Shown in pieces: positions 36,003 through 44,747 of a stretch of DNA of 64,000 nt. This DNA is from Streptomyces niveus (GTDB taxonomy: Bacteria; Actinomycetota; Actinomycetes; Streptomycetales; Streptomycetaceae). Each line of letters opens with the position of its first letter. Position 1 is the first letter of the stretch. The translations under genes and the position numbers were made by a program. Under the pieces are notes generated by a model, which saw nothing but the letters and a program-made list of their open reading frames with translations, was not told the DNA's origin and did no database searches. The stretch covers positions 7,183,001 through 7,247,000 of the forward strand of contig NZ_CP018047.1 in assembly GCF_002009175.1 (NCBI RefSeq). Reading direction: 5' to 3'.

Positions 36003-36800
36003 ATGAAGAGCCCAAGTGACGCAGGCCCCGATCCCTCCGCGCCGAGCGCGGGGGGAAGGGCGCTCAACGGTCGCACCGCCCTGGTGACCGGTGGTGGCAG
36101 CGGCATCGGACGGGCCTGCGCCGAGGCGCTGGCCGAAGCCGGCGCGCTGGTCCACATCGTCGACCGTGACGCCGAAGCGGCCAAGGCCGTCGCCGCCGAC
36201 ACGGGAGGCGTGAGCCACGCCGTGGACCTCGCCGACACCGGCGCGATCGACAGGCTCCCCGCCGACGTGGACATCCTGGTCAACAACGCCGGACTCCAGC
36301 ACGTCTCGGCCATCGAGGACTTCCCGCCCGACCGGTTCGAGCTGATGCAGAAGGTGATGCTCACGGCCCCGTTCCTGCTGATACGGCACTGTCTGCCGCA
36401 CATGTACGCGGGCGGCTGGGGCCGCGTGGTCAACATCTCCAGCATGCACGGCCTGCGCGCCAGCCCCTTCAAGTCCGCCTATGTCGCCGCCAAGCACGGC
36501 CTGGAAGGGCTGAGCAAGGTGGCCGCCCTCGAAGGCGCGCGGCACGGAGTGACCAGCAACTGCGTCAACCCCGGTTACGTACGGACCCCGCTCGTGGAAG
36601 GGCAGATCGCCGCCCAGGCCGCGGCCCACGGGATCCCCGCGGAGGAAGTCGTCAGCGACGTACTGCTGGACCGCTCCGCGATCAAGCGGCTGATCGAGCC
36701 GGAGGAGGTGGCGGCGGTGTGCGTCTGGCTCTGCGGCCCCGACACCGGCTACATCACCGGCTCCTCCCTCCCCGTCGACGGCGGGTGGGGCGCCGCCTGA
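36003..36800 (+). CDS. 3-hydroxybutyrate dehydrogenase (SDR)
   Basis: 265 residues. Oxidises 3-hydroxybutyrate to acetoacetate with NAD+. SDR signatures: TGGGSGIG (cofactor), NNAGLQHVSAIEDFP, catalytic Ser in VNISSMHG and SAYVAAKHG for the Tyr-Lys pair. NAGLQHV and the AHGIPAEEV stretch are characteristic of 3-hydroxybutyrate dehydrogenases among SDRs. Its substrate is the product of the two secreted esterases upstream and its product is the substrate of the CoA-transferase. Confidence 0.93.
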   Translation: MKSPSDAGPDPSAPSAGGRALNGRTALVTGGGSGIGRACAEALAEAGALVHIVDRDAEAAKAVAADTGGVSHAVDLADTGAIDRLPADVDILVNNAGLQHVSAIEDFPPDRFELMQKVMLTAPFLLIRHCLPHMYAGGWGRVVNISSMHGLRASPFKSAYVAAKHGLEGLSKVAALEGARHGVTSNCVNPGYVRTPLVEGQIAAQAAAHGIPAEEVVSDVLLDRSAIKRLIEPEEVAAVCVWLCGPDTGYITGSSLPVDGGWGAA

Positions 36801-36924
36801 CCCGGCCGTCCGGCGCCCCACCCGCAGCCAGGAAGTCCGCTCCCGCCCCCGCCGACCCAAGCTCAGCCCAGCCCAGCTCCGCACCCCCGTCCCTGCCCGC
36901 CCAACGAAACGCGGTGACTCCACC

Positions 36925-38403
36925 ATGAGCGTCCCCAGCTCCACACCACCCCGCCAAGGCAACATCGGCCGCATCGTCGCGGCCAGCCTCGTCGGCACCA
37001 CCATCGAGTGGTACGACTTCTTCCTCTACGGCTCCGCCGCCGCGCTGGTCTTCAACAAACTGTTCTTCCCCAGCAGCGACCCGCTCGTCGGCACGCTGCT
37101 CGCCTTCCTCACCTACGCCGTCGGCTTCGCCGCCCGCCCGCTCGGCGGCATCGTCTTCGGCCACTACGGGGACAAGATCGGCCGCAAGAAGCTCCTGGTG
37201 TTCAGCCTCCTGCTGATGGGCGGCGCCACCTTCGCGATGGGCCTGCTCCCCACCCACGCGACCATCGGTGTCGGCGCGCCGATCCTGCTCACCGTGCTGC
37301 GGCTCGTCCAGGGCTTCGCGCTCGGCGGCGAATGGGGCGGCGCGGTTCTGATCGTCTCCGAGCACGGCGGCGACAAGAAGCGTGGTTTCTGGGCCTCCTG
37401 GCCGCAGGCGGGCGCCCCCGGCGGCAACCTGCTGGCCACCGGCGTACTGGCGCTGCTCGCCGCCGTCCAGTCCGACGAGGCGTTCCTCGCGTGGGGCTGG
37501 CGCATCCCGTTCCTGCTCTCCGGTGTGCTGGTCGTGATCGGCCTCTGGATACGGATCTCGGTCGAGGAGTCCCCGGTCTTCCTGGAGGCACAGAAGAAGG
37601 CGGCCGACGAGGCGGCCCGGGCGGCCCGCGAGGCCGAGGCGGCCGGCGGAGGCAAGAGCACGGTCGCGGCGATCACCGAGGAAGCGCCCGTCGTCCAGGT
37701 GTTCCGCAAGAGCTGGCGCGAGGTGCTGGTCGCGATCGGCACCCGGTTCGGCGAGAACGTCTCGTACTACATCCTCACCGCCTTCGTACTCGTCTACGTC
37801 ACCGTCCACCTCGAACTGCCCAAGAGCGACGCCCTCAACGCTGTCCTGATCGGCTCGGCGGTCCACTTCGTCACCATCCCGATGTGGGGCGCCCTCTCCG
37901 ACCGGCTCGGCCGCCGACCGGTCACCCAGATCGGCGCGATCGGCATGGTCGGCTGGGCGTTCGCCTTCTTCGCCCTGCTGGACACCGAGTCGTTCCCGGT
38001 CATCGCCCTCGCGGTCACGGTGGGTCTGCTCTTCCACGGGGCAATGTACGGGCCGCAGGCGGCTTTCATCTCCGAGATGTTCGACACGAAGGTCCGCTAC
38101 TCCGGTGCCTCCATGGGCTCCCAGCTCGCCTCGATCATCGGCGGCGCCCTCGCACCGCTCATCGCGGTCGAACTGCTCAAGGACTACGACTCGTCCCTGC
38201 CGGTGTCCATCTACCTCAGCGCCGCGGCGCTCGTCACCGTCCTGACCGTATGGGTCGCCAAGGAGACCAGGGGCCGCGACCTGACCAAGGACGGGCTGGT
38301 CGGCTCCGTCCCGGCGCCCGCCGGGGACGCGGATGCCGCGAAGGGCTCCGAAGCGAGCCGTACCGGGAGCGGCGCCAAGGACTCGGCCCGGCTCGGCGGC
38401 TGA
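36925..38403 (+). CDS. MFS transporter, metabolite:H+ symporter family
   Basis: 492 residues, twelve predicted membrane helices. The opening SLVGTTIEWYDFFLYG is diagnostic of the MHS group that imports organic acids with protons. GDKIGRKKLL and LSDRLGRRPV are the MFS loop motifs. An Ala/Glu-rich cytoplasmic loop at ~210-245 is longer than usual. Sitting directly after 3-hydroxybutyrate dehydrogenase, it probably imports 3-hydroxybutyrate; this is inferred from context. Confidence 0.88.
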   Translation: MSVPSSTPPRQGNIGRIVAASLVGTTIEWYDFFLYGSAAALVFNKLFFPSSDPLVGTLLAFLTYAVGFAARPLGGIVFGHYGDKIGRKKLLVFSLLLMGGATFAMGLLPTHATIGVGAPILLTVLRLVQGFALGGEWGGAVLIVSEHGGDKKRGFWASWPQAGAPGGNLLATGVLALLAAVQSDEAFLAWGWRIPFLLSGVLVVIGLWIRISVEESPVFLEAQKKAADEAARAAREAEAAGGGKSTVAAITEEAPVVQVFRKSWREVLVAIGTRFGENVSYYILTAFVLVYVTVHLELPKSDALNAVLIGSAVHFVTIPMWGALSDRLGRRPVTQIGAIGMVGWAFAFFALLDTESFPVIALAVTVGLLFHGAMYGPQAAFISEMFDTKVRYSGASMGSQLASIIGGALAPLIAVELLKDYDSSLPVSIYLSAAALVTVLTVWVAKETRGRDLTKDGLVGSVPAPAGDADAAKGSEASRTGSGAKDSARLGG

Positions 38404-38470
38404 CCCGCGGCCCCGAACCGGGGCCGTATCCCCGCCGTCGCACCCGTGCCCGCCTGGAGGTGATCACCGT

Positions 38471-40399
38471 ATGCTCGCCGACGTGACAGCTCCAGGCACC
38501 CGGCACTCCGTGGCTGCCCTCCGCCGGCTCCTCGACCTGCTGGCGCGGGGCGCGCCCACGGAGGAGTTCGCCCGCCCCGCCGCCGAAGCCCGTGAGGCCG
38601 GCGTGCGGGGCGGTGAACTGGCCGCGATCAACGACGCCACCGATGTCGCCCTGCGCATCAGGCGGACCCTGAGCCAGCACCGGCGCCGCGAGGCGCAGCT
38701 CACCGCGCTCTTCGACACCGCCAGTGACCTGGCAGCGCTCCGTGACCTGGACGCCGTGCTGCGCGCCATCGTCCACCGGGCCAAGCTGCTGCTCGGCACG
38801 GACGTCACCTATCTGTCCCTCAACGACGAACTCGCCGGCGACACCTATATGCGGGTCACCGACGGTTCCGTGGCCGCCGCTTTCCAGCAGGTGCGGCTCG
38901 GGATGGGTGAGGGCCTGGGCGGACTCGTCGCGCAGACCGCCCGCCCGTACGCCACCGGCGACTACCAGCGCGACACCCGCTTCAACCACACCTCCACCAT
39001 CGACAGCGCCGTACTCGACGAGGGTCTGCGCGCGATCCTCGGCGTACCGCTGCGCGTCGGCGCGCGGATCATCGGTGTGCTGTACGCGGCCGACCGCGCG
39101 CCCCGCGAGTTCGCCGCCGAAGAGGTCGCCCTGCTCTCCTCGCTGGCCGACCACGCCGCGATCGCCATCGACGGCGCGCGGCTGTTGGAGGAGACACGGG
39201 CCGCCCTGGTCGACCTCAACTCGGCCTCGGAGACGATCAGAACGCACAGCCGGCAGATGCGCCGTGCCGAGGAGGCGCACGACCAGCTCACCGACCTCGT
39301 GCTGCGCGGCGGCGGAGCCGACGACGTGGCAGGGGCCATCGCCGACATCCTCGACGGCGGGATCCTCATCCATGACGCGGACGGCGCCGAACTCGCCCGC
39401 GCCCGCGCCGAACCACTGGCGCCACCCACCCCCGCCGTCGCCGCGTCCAGGGCGAGCGGCCGGGCGGTCCCGCTGAACGGCACCTGGGTCTGCGCGGTCC
39501 TCGCCGGCCCCGAACTCCTCGGCAGCATCGCCCTCACCGGGCGCGCCGACCTCGCGGACGTCGACCGGCTCCTGTTCGAACGCGCCGCGGTCGTCACTGC
39601 GCTGCTCCTGCTGCTGCGCCGCTCGGTCGCCGAGGCGGAGGACCGGGTACGCGGCGAACTGCTGGGCGACCTGCTCATCGGCTCCGGCGATCCCGGCGCC
39701 CTGTCGGCGCGGGCCCGGCGGCTGGGTGTCGACCTGGCCCGTCGGCACTGTGTGTTCGTCGCGGACAGCGAGACGACCGACCGGCACCGGCTGCTGGCCG
39801 TCGCCGCCAGGAGCGCCCAGGCCGGCAACGGTCTGGCCGGACTCCACCAGGGACAGGTGGTGCTGGTCGCGCCCACCGACACCCCCGGCCCGAGCGCGCG
39901 CAAGCTCGCCGCCGAACTCGGCCAGGCACTCGGATCCCCCGTCACCGTCGGGGCTGCGGGCCCCGCCGCCGGTCCCGCCGAACTCCCCACCGCCCACGGC
40001 GAGGCGTGCCGCTGTCTGTCCGCCCTGCGCGTCCTCGGCCACACCGGGCACGGCGGCGCCACCGACGACCTCGGCTTCGTGGGCGTACTCCTCGGCGAGC
40101 GCGCGGACCTCGGTGGCTACGTACGCGCCACGCTCGGCGCCGTACTCGACTACGACGCCGAGCGCGGCACCGACCTCGTGGGGACGCTCGACGCGTACTT
40201 CGCCGAGGGGGCGAGCCTCACCCGGACCAAGACGGCGCTGCACGTCCATGTGAACACGGTCGTGCAGCGCCTCGAACGGGTCGGCCGGCTCCTCGGCCCG
40301 GACTGGAACTCCCCGGCCCGCACACTGGAGATCCAACTGGCCCTGCGGCTCCACGCGTTGACGCGGAGCCCGGACCTGACGCCGACGTCGGCCGACTAA
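38471..40399 (+). CDS. GAF-domain PucR/CdaR-type transcriptional regulator
   Basis: 642 residues from ATG 38471, which has a textbook GGAGGTGAT site. Residues ~60-240 contain a GAF sensor (LRAIVHRAKLLLGTDVTYLSL ends at the GAF core; AILGVPLRVGARIIGVLYAADR). A central PucR-like domain follows. The C-terminal helix-turn-helix reads LTRTKTALHVHVNTVVQRLERV, typical of PucR/CdaR regulators. It ends the 3-hydroxybutyrate block and is the obvious candidate to control it. The ligand is not identifiable. The 3' end overlaps the next convergent gene by 4 bases. Confidence 0.88.
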   Translation: MLADVTAPGTRHSVAALRRLLDLLARGAPTEEFARPAAEAREAGVRGGELAAINDATDVALRIRRTLSQHRRREAQLTALFDTASDLAALRDLDAVLRAIVHRAKLLLGTDVTYLSLNDELAGDTYMRVTDGSVAAAFQQVRLGMGEGLGGLVAQTARPYATGDYQRDTRFNHTSTIDSAVLDEGLRAILGVPLRVGARIIGVLYAADRAPREFAAEEVALLSSLADHAAIAIDGARLLEETRAALVDLNSASETIRTHSRQMRRAEEAHDQLTDLVLRGGGADDVAGAIADILDGGILIHDADGAELARARAEPLAPPTPAVAASRASGRAVPLNGTWVCAVLAGPELLGSIALTGRADLADVDRLLFERAAVVTALLLLLRRSVAEAEDRVRGELLGDLLIGSGDPGALSARARRLGVDLARRHCVFVADSETTDRHRLLAVAARSAQAGNGLAGLHQGQVVLVAPTDTPGPSARKLAAELGQALGSPVTVGAAGPAAGPAELPTAHGEACRCLSALRVLGHTGHGGATDDLGFVGVLLGERADLGGYVRATLGAVLDYDAERGTDLVGTLDAYFAEGASLTRTKTALHVHVNTVVQRLERVGRLLGPDWNSPARTLEIQLALRLHALTRSPDLTPTSAD

Positions 40400-41904
40400 C
40401 GGACCTTGACGAACACCGGGTTGGAGTAGAACCAGAGGTCGTCCCACGGGCTTTCGAGACCGTCCGCCAGCGGCTCGGCCTCGTCCGTGCTGGTGCCGCG
40501 GACACGGGCGTACATGTCGCCGTCCACGTCGCGCAGGGTGTGCTTGATGACGTACTCGTCGCCCTGCTTGCGCCAGTCGCGCTTGCCGAACCGCGCCACG
40601 ACCTTGGTCGTCGGGTTGGTGTCGGAGTCGCGGTTGTCGCTCTTGCCGGTGATCTTGCCGGTGATCAGGTCGACGCGGGTCACCTCGGGACGGTCGCCGT
40701 TGGCGTTCTTGCCGTCCAGCGGGCGGAAGCGGATCTCGATCTCGACATCCGTACGGCCCCGGTTGGTGACCGTGATCGTCTCGCCCACGGACGCCACGTC
40801 GCCGCGGTTGCTCGCGGTGACGTCCAGGGTCCGGATGAGGTCGCCGGTGCCGACCCAGATCCGGCCGTTGCGCAGACCGTCCATGATGTCGGCGTAGTCC
40901 TGCCGCGCCAGCACATGGGTCTTGCTGTACTCGCCCGGCCAGAAGTCGGAGCCGCCGCGCGTCCAGTGCACGTGCGAGTCGGACGTCGCGGTGATCCACC
41001 AGCGCCGGCCCTCGCCGAGCAGCGCGTCCCAGAGGCCGCCGACACGCGCGGTCATCTGGTCGAAGCCGCCGTGCGTCGGGTAGTTGCCGTACCCGCCGCG
41101 CGCGCCGCCGTTCAGCGGGCCCGCCTGGTGGCCGGGAGCGCCCTCGAAGCCGACGTAGATGTCGGGCGCCGCGTCGTTGCCGTTACGGAACTCGCGCGGC
41201 GTGTCCTGACCGTAGACACCCAGGCCGGGCGCCGAACGGGAGGCGTGGTGGGCGATCACCAGCGGCTTGCGGGGCATGCCCTTCGCGGCCTTCAGGAACT
41301 CCACCATCTTGGCCTCGGTGTCCCGGCCCGGGTCGGCGGGGAACGGGTCGAGCTTGGCGAAGCGCTGCTCCAGCTCGAACAGCTGCTGCGCCTCGTCGGT
41401 GTGGTGCGGGATCATCAGCGTGTGGTGGTCGAGCGCCGGGGCGTCGAACTCCATGCCCCAGAACTGGAGCACCTCGGGTACGAGCACACGCGAGCGCAGC
41501 AGGTCGGGGTAGGCCTGCTCCAGGTTGACCTTCGAGTGCGTCGGACCGCCGTGGTCGGTGCACATCGCCCAGCTCAGACCGAAGTTCTTCGCCATGATCG
41601 CGTTGGTGACGATCGGGTAGACCGCGTCGGCACCCTTCTTGAACACCGGCGGGTTCTTCGTCGTGTCGAACGAGCCGCTGTACTCCGAGTGCACGTGGTG
41701 GTCACCGGCGCGCCAGGCGCGTCTGCGGGAGTCGCCGGAGCCGCCCGACTTGCGGCGGTCGTCCTCGTCCTCGTTGCCGAAGGCGGCGCCCGCGCCGACC
41801 AGCGGGGCCGCCGCGGCGAGGGTCGCGCCGACGCCGGCGAACTTGACGAGCCGACGCCGGGAGAGTGCGGAGCGCTCGGGGTCTTCGGAGTTCTTGTCCT
41901 TCAC
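40396..41904 (-). CDS. Tat-exported PHP-domain phosphoesterase-like protein
   Basis: 502 residues from GTG 41904 (GAAAGG site). The N-terminus has the twin-Arg signal SRRRLVKFAGVGATLAAAAP. PHP-type metal ligands are visible: HHVHSEYSG, CTDHGGPTHS, IAHHASRS and SDSHVHW. The C-terminal ~140 residues are beta-rich (VTASNRGDVASVGETITVTN). A secreted, cofactor-loaded metal-dependent hydrolase, possibly a phosphoesterase; substrate unknown. No operon partner. Confidence 0.83.
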   Translation of the reverse strand: MKDKNSEDPERSALSRRRLVKFAGVGATLAAAAPLVGAGAAFGNEDEDDRRKSGGSGDSRRRAWRAGDHHVHSEYSGSFDTTKNPPVFKKGADAVYPIVTNAIMAKNFGLSWAMCTDHGGPTHSKVNLEQAYPDLLRSRVLVPEVLQFWGMEFDAPALDHHTLMIPHHTDEAQQLFELEQRFAKLDPFPADPGRDTEAKMVEFLKAAKGMPRKPLVIAHHASRSAPGLGVYGQDTPREFRNGNDAAPDIYVGFEGAPGHQAGPLNGGARGGYGNYPTHGGFDQMTARVGGLWDALLGEGRRWWITATSDSHVHWTRGGSDFWPGEYSKTHVLARQDYADIMDGLRNGRIWVGTGDLIRTLDVTASNRGDVASVGETITVTNRGRTDVEIEIRFRPLDGKNANGDRPEVTRVDLITGKITGKSDNRDSDTNPTTKVVARFGKRDWRKQGDEYVIKHTLRDVDGDMYARVRGTSTDEAEPLADGLESPWDDLWFYSNPVFVKVR

Positions 41905-42039
41905 GGTTGAAGCCTTTCGTTCAACTTCCTGCGCGGGGGGTGCCAACCGCAGAGTCTCTGAGGGCAAACCGAACGCCGGGTGAACGGAGGTCAGGTCCGT
42001 CGAGAACAACGAACACTGCCCGATACACCGACCGTGCGA

Positions 42040-43341
42040 TCAGTCGAGCGCGCTGCGCTCCCGCCACTTCGGCCACGACAGATTCCAGGCCCCGAAGCCG
42101 TTCCCGGGCTCGACCGTGCCCTTGGTGTCGGCGCCCTTGATCTCGAACGGGTCACCCACCCGTACCTGCCGGTAGAACCAGGCGGCGTCGGCGTCGCTCA
42201 TCCCGACGCAGCCGGAACTCCGGTTGGCGACGCCCAGGTACTTCGCGTTCCACGGCGCCGCGTGCGCGTACATCCCCGACCAGGTCAGCCGCATCGAGTG
42301 GTCGACCATCTTGTCGTAGGCGTCACCGAGGCCCACGGTCTCGGAGTTCATGTTGATCGTCCCCTCCTTCGCCATCAGCACCGCCGTGCCGCGCCAGGAC
42401 CGTTTGTCCCCACCGGGGGTGCCGCCGGAGACCGGGATCTCGCGTACGGTCTCGCCGTCGCGCACCAGGGTGAGACGGTGCTTGTCCAGATCGACCTCGA
42501 CCACCTGGCGGGCGCCGATCGTGAAGGTGGTCGAGTAGTCCCGTACGAACCAGCCGCCGCCGGTCCCGGAGTCCGTGCCGTTCAACTCGGCGCGCAGCGT
42601 GACCTTCGTGCCGGGCCGCCAGTACGTCTTCGGCCGCCAGTCGACCCGGTCCCGTCCCGACCAGTCCCGTACCCAACCCCACGACCCCTGGGTGTCGTTG
42701 GAGGTGGTGACCTTCAACTGGCGCTCCACCTCGGCCTTGTTGGCGACCGGGTTGTCGAAGACGAGCGAGACCGGCTGTGCGACACCGACCGTGGCGCCCG
42801 CGCCGGGCCGCCAGTCCGTCTTGTTGACCTTGCCGGCGCGGGCGGTGCTGAACGCGGCCTCGGCCCGCCCCGTCCCGCCGTCCTCGGTGCGGGTCGCCGC
42901 CGTGACGGTGTACGAGGCACCGGGCACCGCCTTGCGGTCGGAGACCCAGACCGTGCCCTTCGACGCCAGCGAGCCCTTGAGGGTCCGGCCCCGGTCGTCG
43001 GTGACCGTGACGGAGGTGAGCGTGCCGCCGTGCGCGGTGACCTTCACCGGGCGGCCCGCCTCGGCGTCCTTCCCGCTCGGGGTCACGGTGACGGTGGCCG
43101 GACTCGCGGCGGCCCGCGACGCTTCGCCGCCCGCCGGGCGCTTGCCGTCCGCAGTCTCGCCCGAGGCGGCGGACGAGCAGGCGGTGAGCGAGGCGGCCAG
43201 TGAGAGAAGGACGACGGGCGCGATCGCGAGACGGACGGACGGGCGGCGTACGAGCGGGCGGCTTACGGACGCGGCACGTACGGATGCGGAACCTACGGAT
43301 GTGGAACGTACGGATGTGGAACGTACGGATGGGTGGCGCAA
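42040..43341 (-). CDS. L,D-transpeptidase lipoprotein
   Basis: 433 residues from a TTG with GGAGGT five bases upstream. Makes 3-3 peptidoglycan cross-links or attaches proteins. A lipobox (LAASLTAC) follows an N-terminal stretch of five-residue repeats. Two Ig-like domains come next (~75-270). The YkuD catalytic domain carries YAHAAPWN and SSGCVGMSDADA, with catalytic Cys and His. The domain order matches mycobacterial LdtMt2-type enzymes. The repeat-encoding DNA is noted separately; if the start were downstream of it, the lipoprotein signal would still be intact. Confidence 0.92.
   Translation of the reverse strand: MRHPSVRSTSVRSTSVGSASVRAASVSRPLVRRPSVRLAIAPVVLLSLAASLTACSSAASGETADGKRPAGGEASRAAASPATVTVTPSGKDAEAGRPVKVTAHGGTLTSVTVTDDRGRTLKGSLASKGTVWVSDRKAVPGASYTVTAATRTEDGGTGRAEAAFSTARAGKVNKTDWRPGAGATVGVAQPVSLVFDNPVANKAEVERQLKVTTSNDTQGSWGWVRDWSGRDRVDWRPKTYWRPGTKVTLRAELNGTDSGTGGGWFVRDYSTTFTIGARQVVEVDLDKHRLTLVRDGETVREIPVSGGTPGGDKRSWRGTAVLMAKEGTINMNSETVGLGDAYDKMVDHSMRLTWSGMYAHAAPWNAKYLGVANRSSGCVGMSDADAAWFYRQVRVGDPFEIKGADTKGTVEPGNGFGAWNLSWPKWRERSALD
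43264..43338. repeat. 15-bp tandem repeat, five units
   Basis: Five consecutive 15-base units beginning TACGGA start at 43264, 43279, 43294, 43309 and 43324; two are identical and the others differ at several positions. Within the L,D-transpeptidase gene they encode a five-residue pattern of the type R-S-T-S-V just before the lipoprotein signal. The units sit immediately after the proposed TTG start, so their number would change the N-terminal length without a frameshift. Confidence 0.85.
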
Positions 43342-43550
43342 CGGAGACCTCCGTCGGAAGGCAGCGGCAAGGGGACAACGCGACTCTAAGCACGCCAAAC
43401 ACGCAGGTGAGAGGCGTGCGGCCAATGTGACGGGCACTGATGAAAAACGGTCGTCGTCCCGTCACATTCGGCGCGCGGAGCGGTCACAGGCGGCTGTGAG
43501 CATCCTCGGCGTCCCCGCGAGAAGGCCGGGGTGGAAGAGAGGCTCACACT

Positions 43551-44747
43551 GTGTCAGCACTCCTTGTGACGGCAGGCCGGACCGGGCAGAGGCAGGACGG
43601 CCGGGACCTACGGCTGGAACCGGTCACCGCCCACGCGTACCGCGCGTTCCTCGCCTCCCGTACGGGAGAGGCACTGGGCCCCGGCTTCCTCCAGTGCCCC
43701 TCGTGGGCGCAGGTGAAAGACGGCTGGCGGCCACTGCTGCTGGGCTGGGGACCCGCACCCGCAGCCGGGGGGCTGACGGGCGTGGCCCTGGTTCTGCTGC
43801 GTCAGTTCCCGGGCACGAGAAGGTACTTCGCGTATCTGCCCGAGGGGCCCGTCGCCGACTGGGCCGATCCGGACGTCGACGGCTGGCTCACGCCGCTGCT
43901 CCGGTACCTCAGGGGCGTCGGCGCGTTCGCCGTCCGGATCGGCCCCACTCCCGCGCACCGCCGCTGGCACCCCGCCCCGCTCAAGTCACGGACCGGCACC
44001 GGCATGCGGCTCGCCGACGTCCTCGACTGCGAGGTCGACCCGCTCGGCACGGCCGTCGCCGAGCGGCTGCGCGCCCGGGGCTGGCGGCGCTGCGGCGACG
44101 ACACGGGGGACGGCGGGGACGCGCAGCCCCGCCATGTCTTCCAGGTGCCGCTCGCCGGCCGCACCGTCGAGGACCTGTGGTCCGGGCTCAACCAGGAGTG
44201 GCGGCGCAACGTACGCCGCGCCCGTAAGGCCGGGGTCGAGGTGGTCGTGGGAAGCGCGGCCGAACTACCCGACTTCTACCGGCTGTTGTGCGTCACCGAG
44301 CAGCGCGACGGCTTCCGGCTCGGCCGTTCGGCGGCGTACTACGAGCGTCAGTACGCCGCTCTCAACGCCGAGGAGCCCGGCCGGATGAAGCTCTATCTCG
44401 CCTGCCACGAGGGCGAGATACTCGCCGCGCACACCATGATCACCGTGGGGCGGCGGGTCTGGTACCAGACCGGTGCGTCCGCCGACCACCGGCGGGAGGT
44501 CCGCCCCTCGAACGCCCTCCAGTGGCGGATGATGCTCGACGCCCACGCGGCCGGCGCGGACGTGTACGACATGCGCGGGGTACCCTCCACACTCGATCCG
44601 GCGGACCGCTCCTTCGGGCTGCTGCGCTGGAAGCTCGGCACCGGCGGACAGGTCGTCGAGACACTGGGGGAGTGGGAGAAACCGTTGTCCGGGACCGCCA
44701 ATCACACGCTGTACCGCGCCTTCCAGGCGTACCTGGCCCGCCGATGA
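43551..44747 (+). CDS. FemX-like peptidoglycan bridge transferase
   Basis: 398 residues, GTG start with a GAGAGG site. Member of the FemABX aminoacyltransferase family that adds the first cross-bridge residue to lipid II. Typical segments: FLQCPSWAQVK, YLPEGPV, LNQEWRRNVRRARKAGVEV, and the C-terminal YQTGASADHR plus DMRGVP and FKLG-like WKLGTGGQ. Streptomyces use Gly-bridged peptidoglycan, so glycine transfer is likely. The stop overlaps the MurJ start by 4 bases. Confidence 0.88.
   Translation: MSALLVTAGRTGQRQDGRDLRLEPVTAHAYRAFLASRTGEALGPGFLQCPSWAQVKDGWRPLLLGWGPAPAAGGLTGVALVLLRQFPGTRRYFAYLPEGPVADWADPDVDGWLTPLLRYLRGVGAFAVRIGPTPAHRRWHPAPLKSRTGTGMRLADVLDCEVDPLGTAVAERLRARGWRRCGDDTGDGGDAQPRHVFQVPLAGRTVEDLWSGLNQEWRRNVRRARKAGVEVVVGSAAELPDFYRLLCVTEQRDGFRLGRSAAYYERQYAALNAEEPGRMKLYLACHEGEILAAHTMITVGRRVWYQTGASADHRREVRPSNALQWRMMLDAHAAGADVYDMRGVPSTLDPADRSFGLLRWKLGTGGQVVETLGEWEKPLSGTANHTLYRAFQAYLARR

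Noticed and set aside
38234..40999. 921-residue open frame on the minus strand
   Set aside because: It runs antisense through the GAF/PucR regulator and overlaps the PHP gene in another frame; no motifs, biased composition.
43264..43338. Possible CRISPR array
   Set aside because: Units are only 15 bases with no spacers between them; it is a plain tandem repeat.
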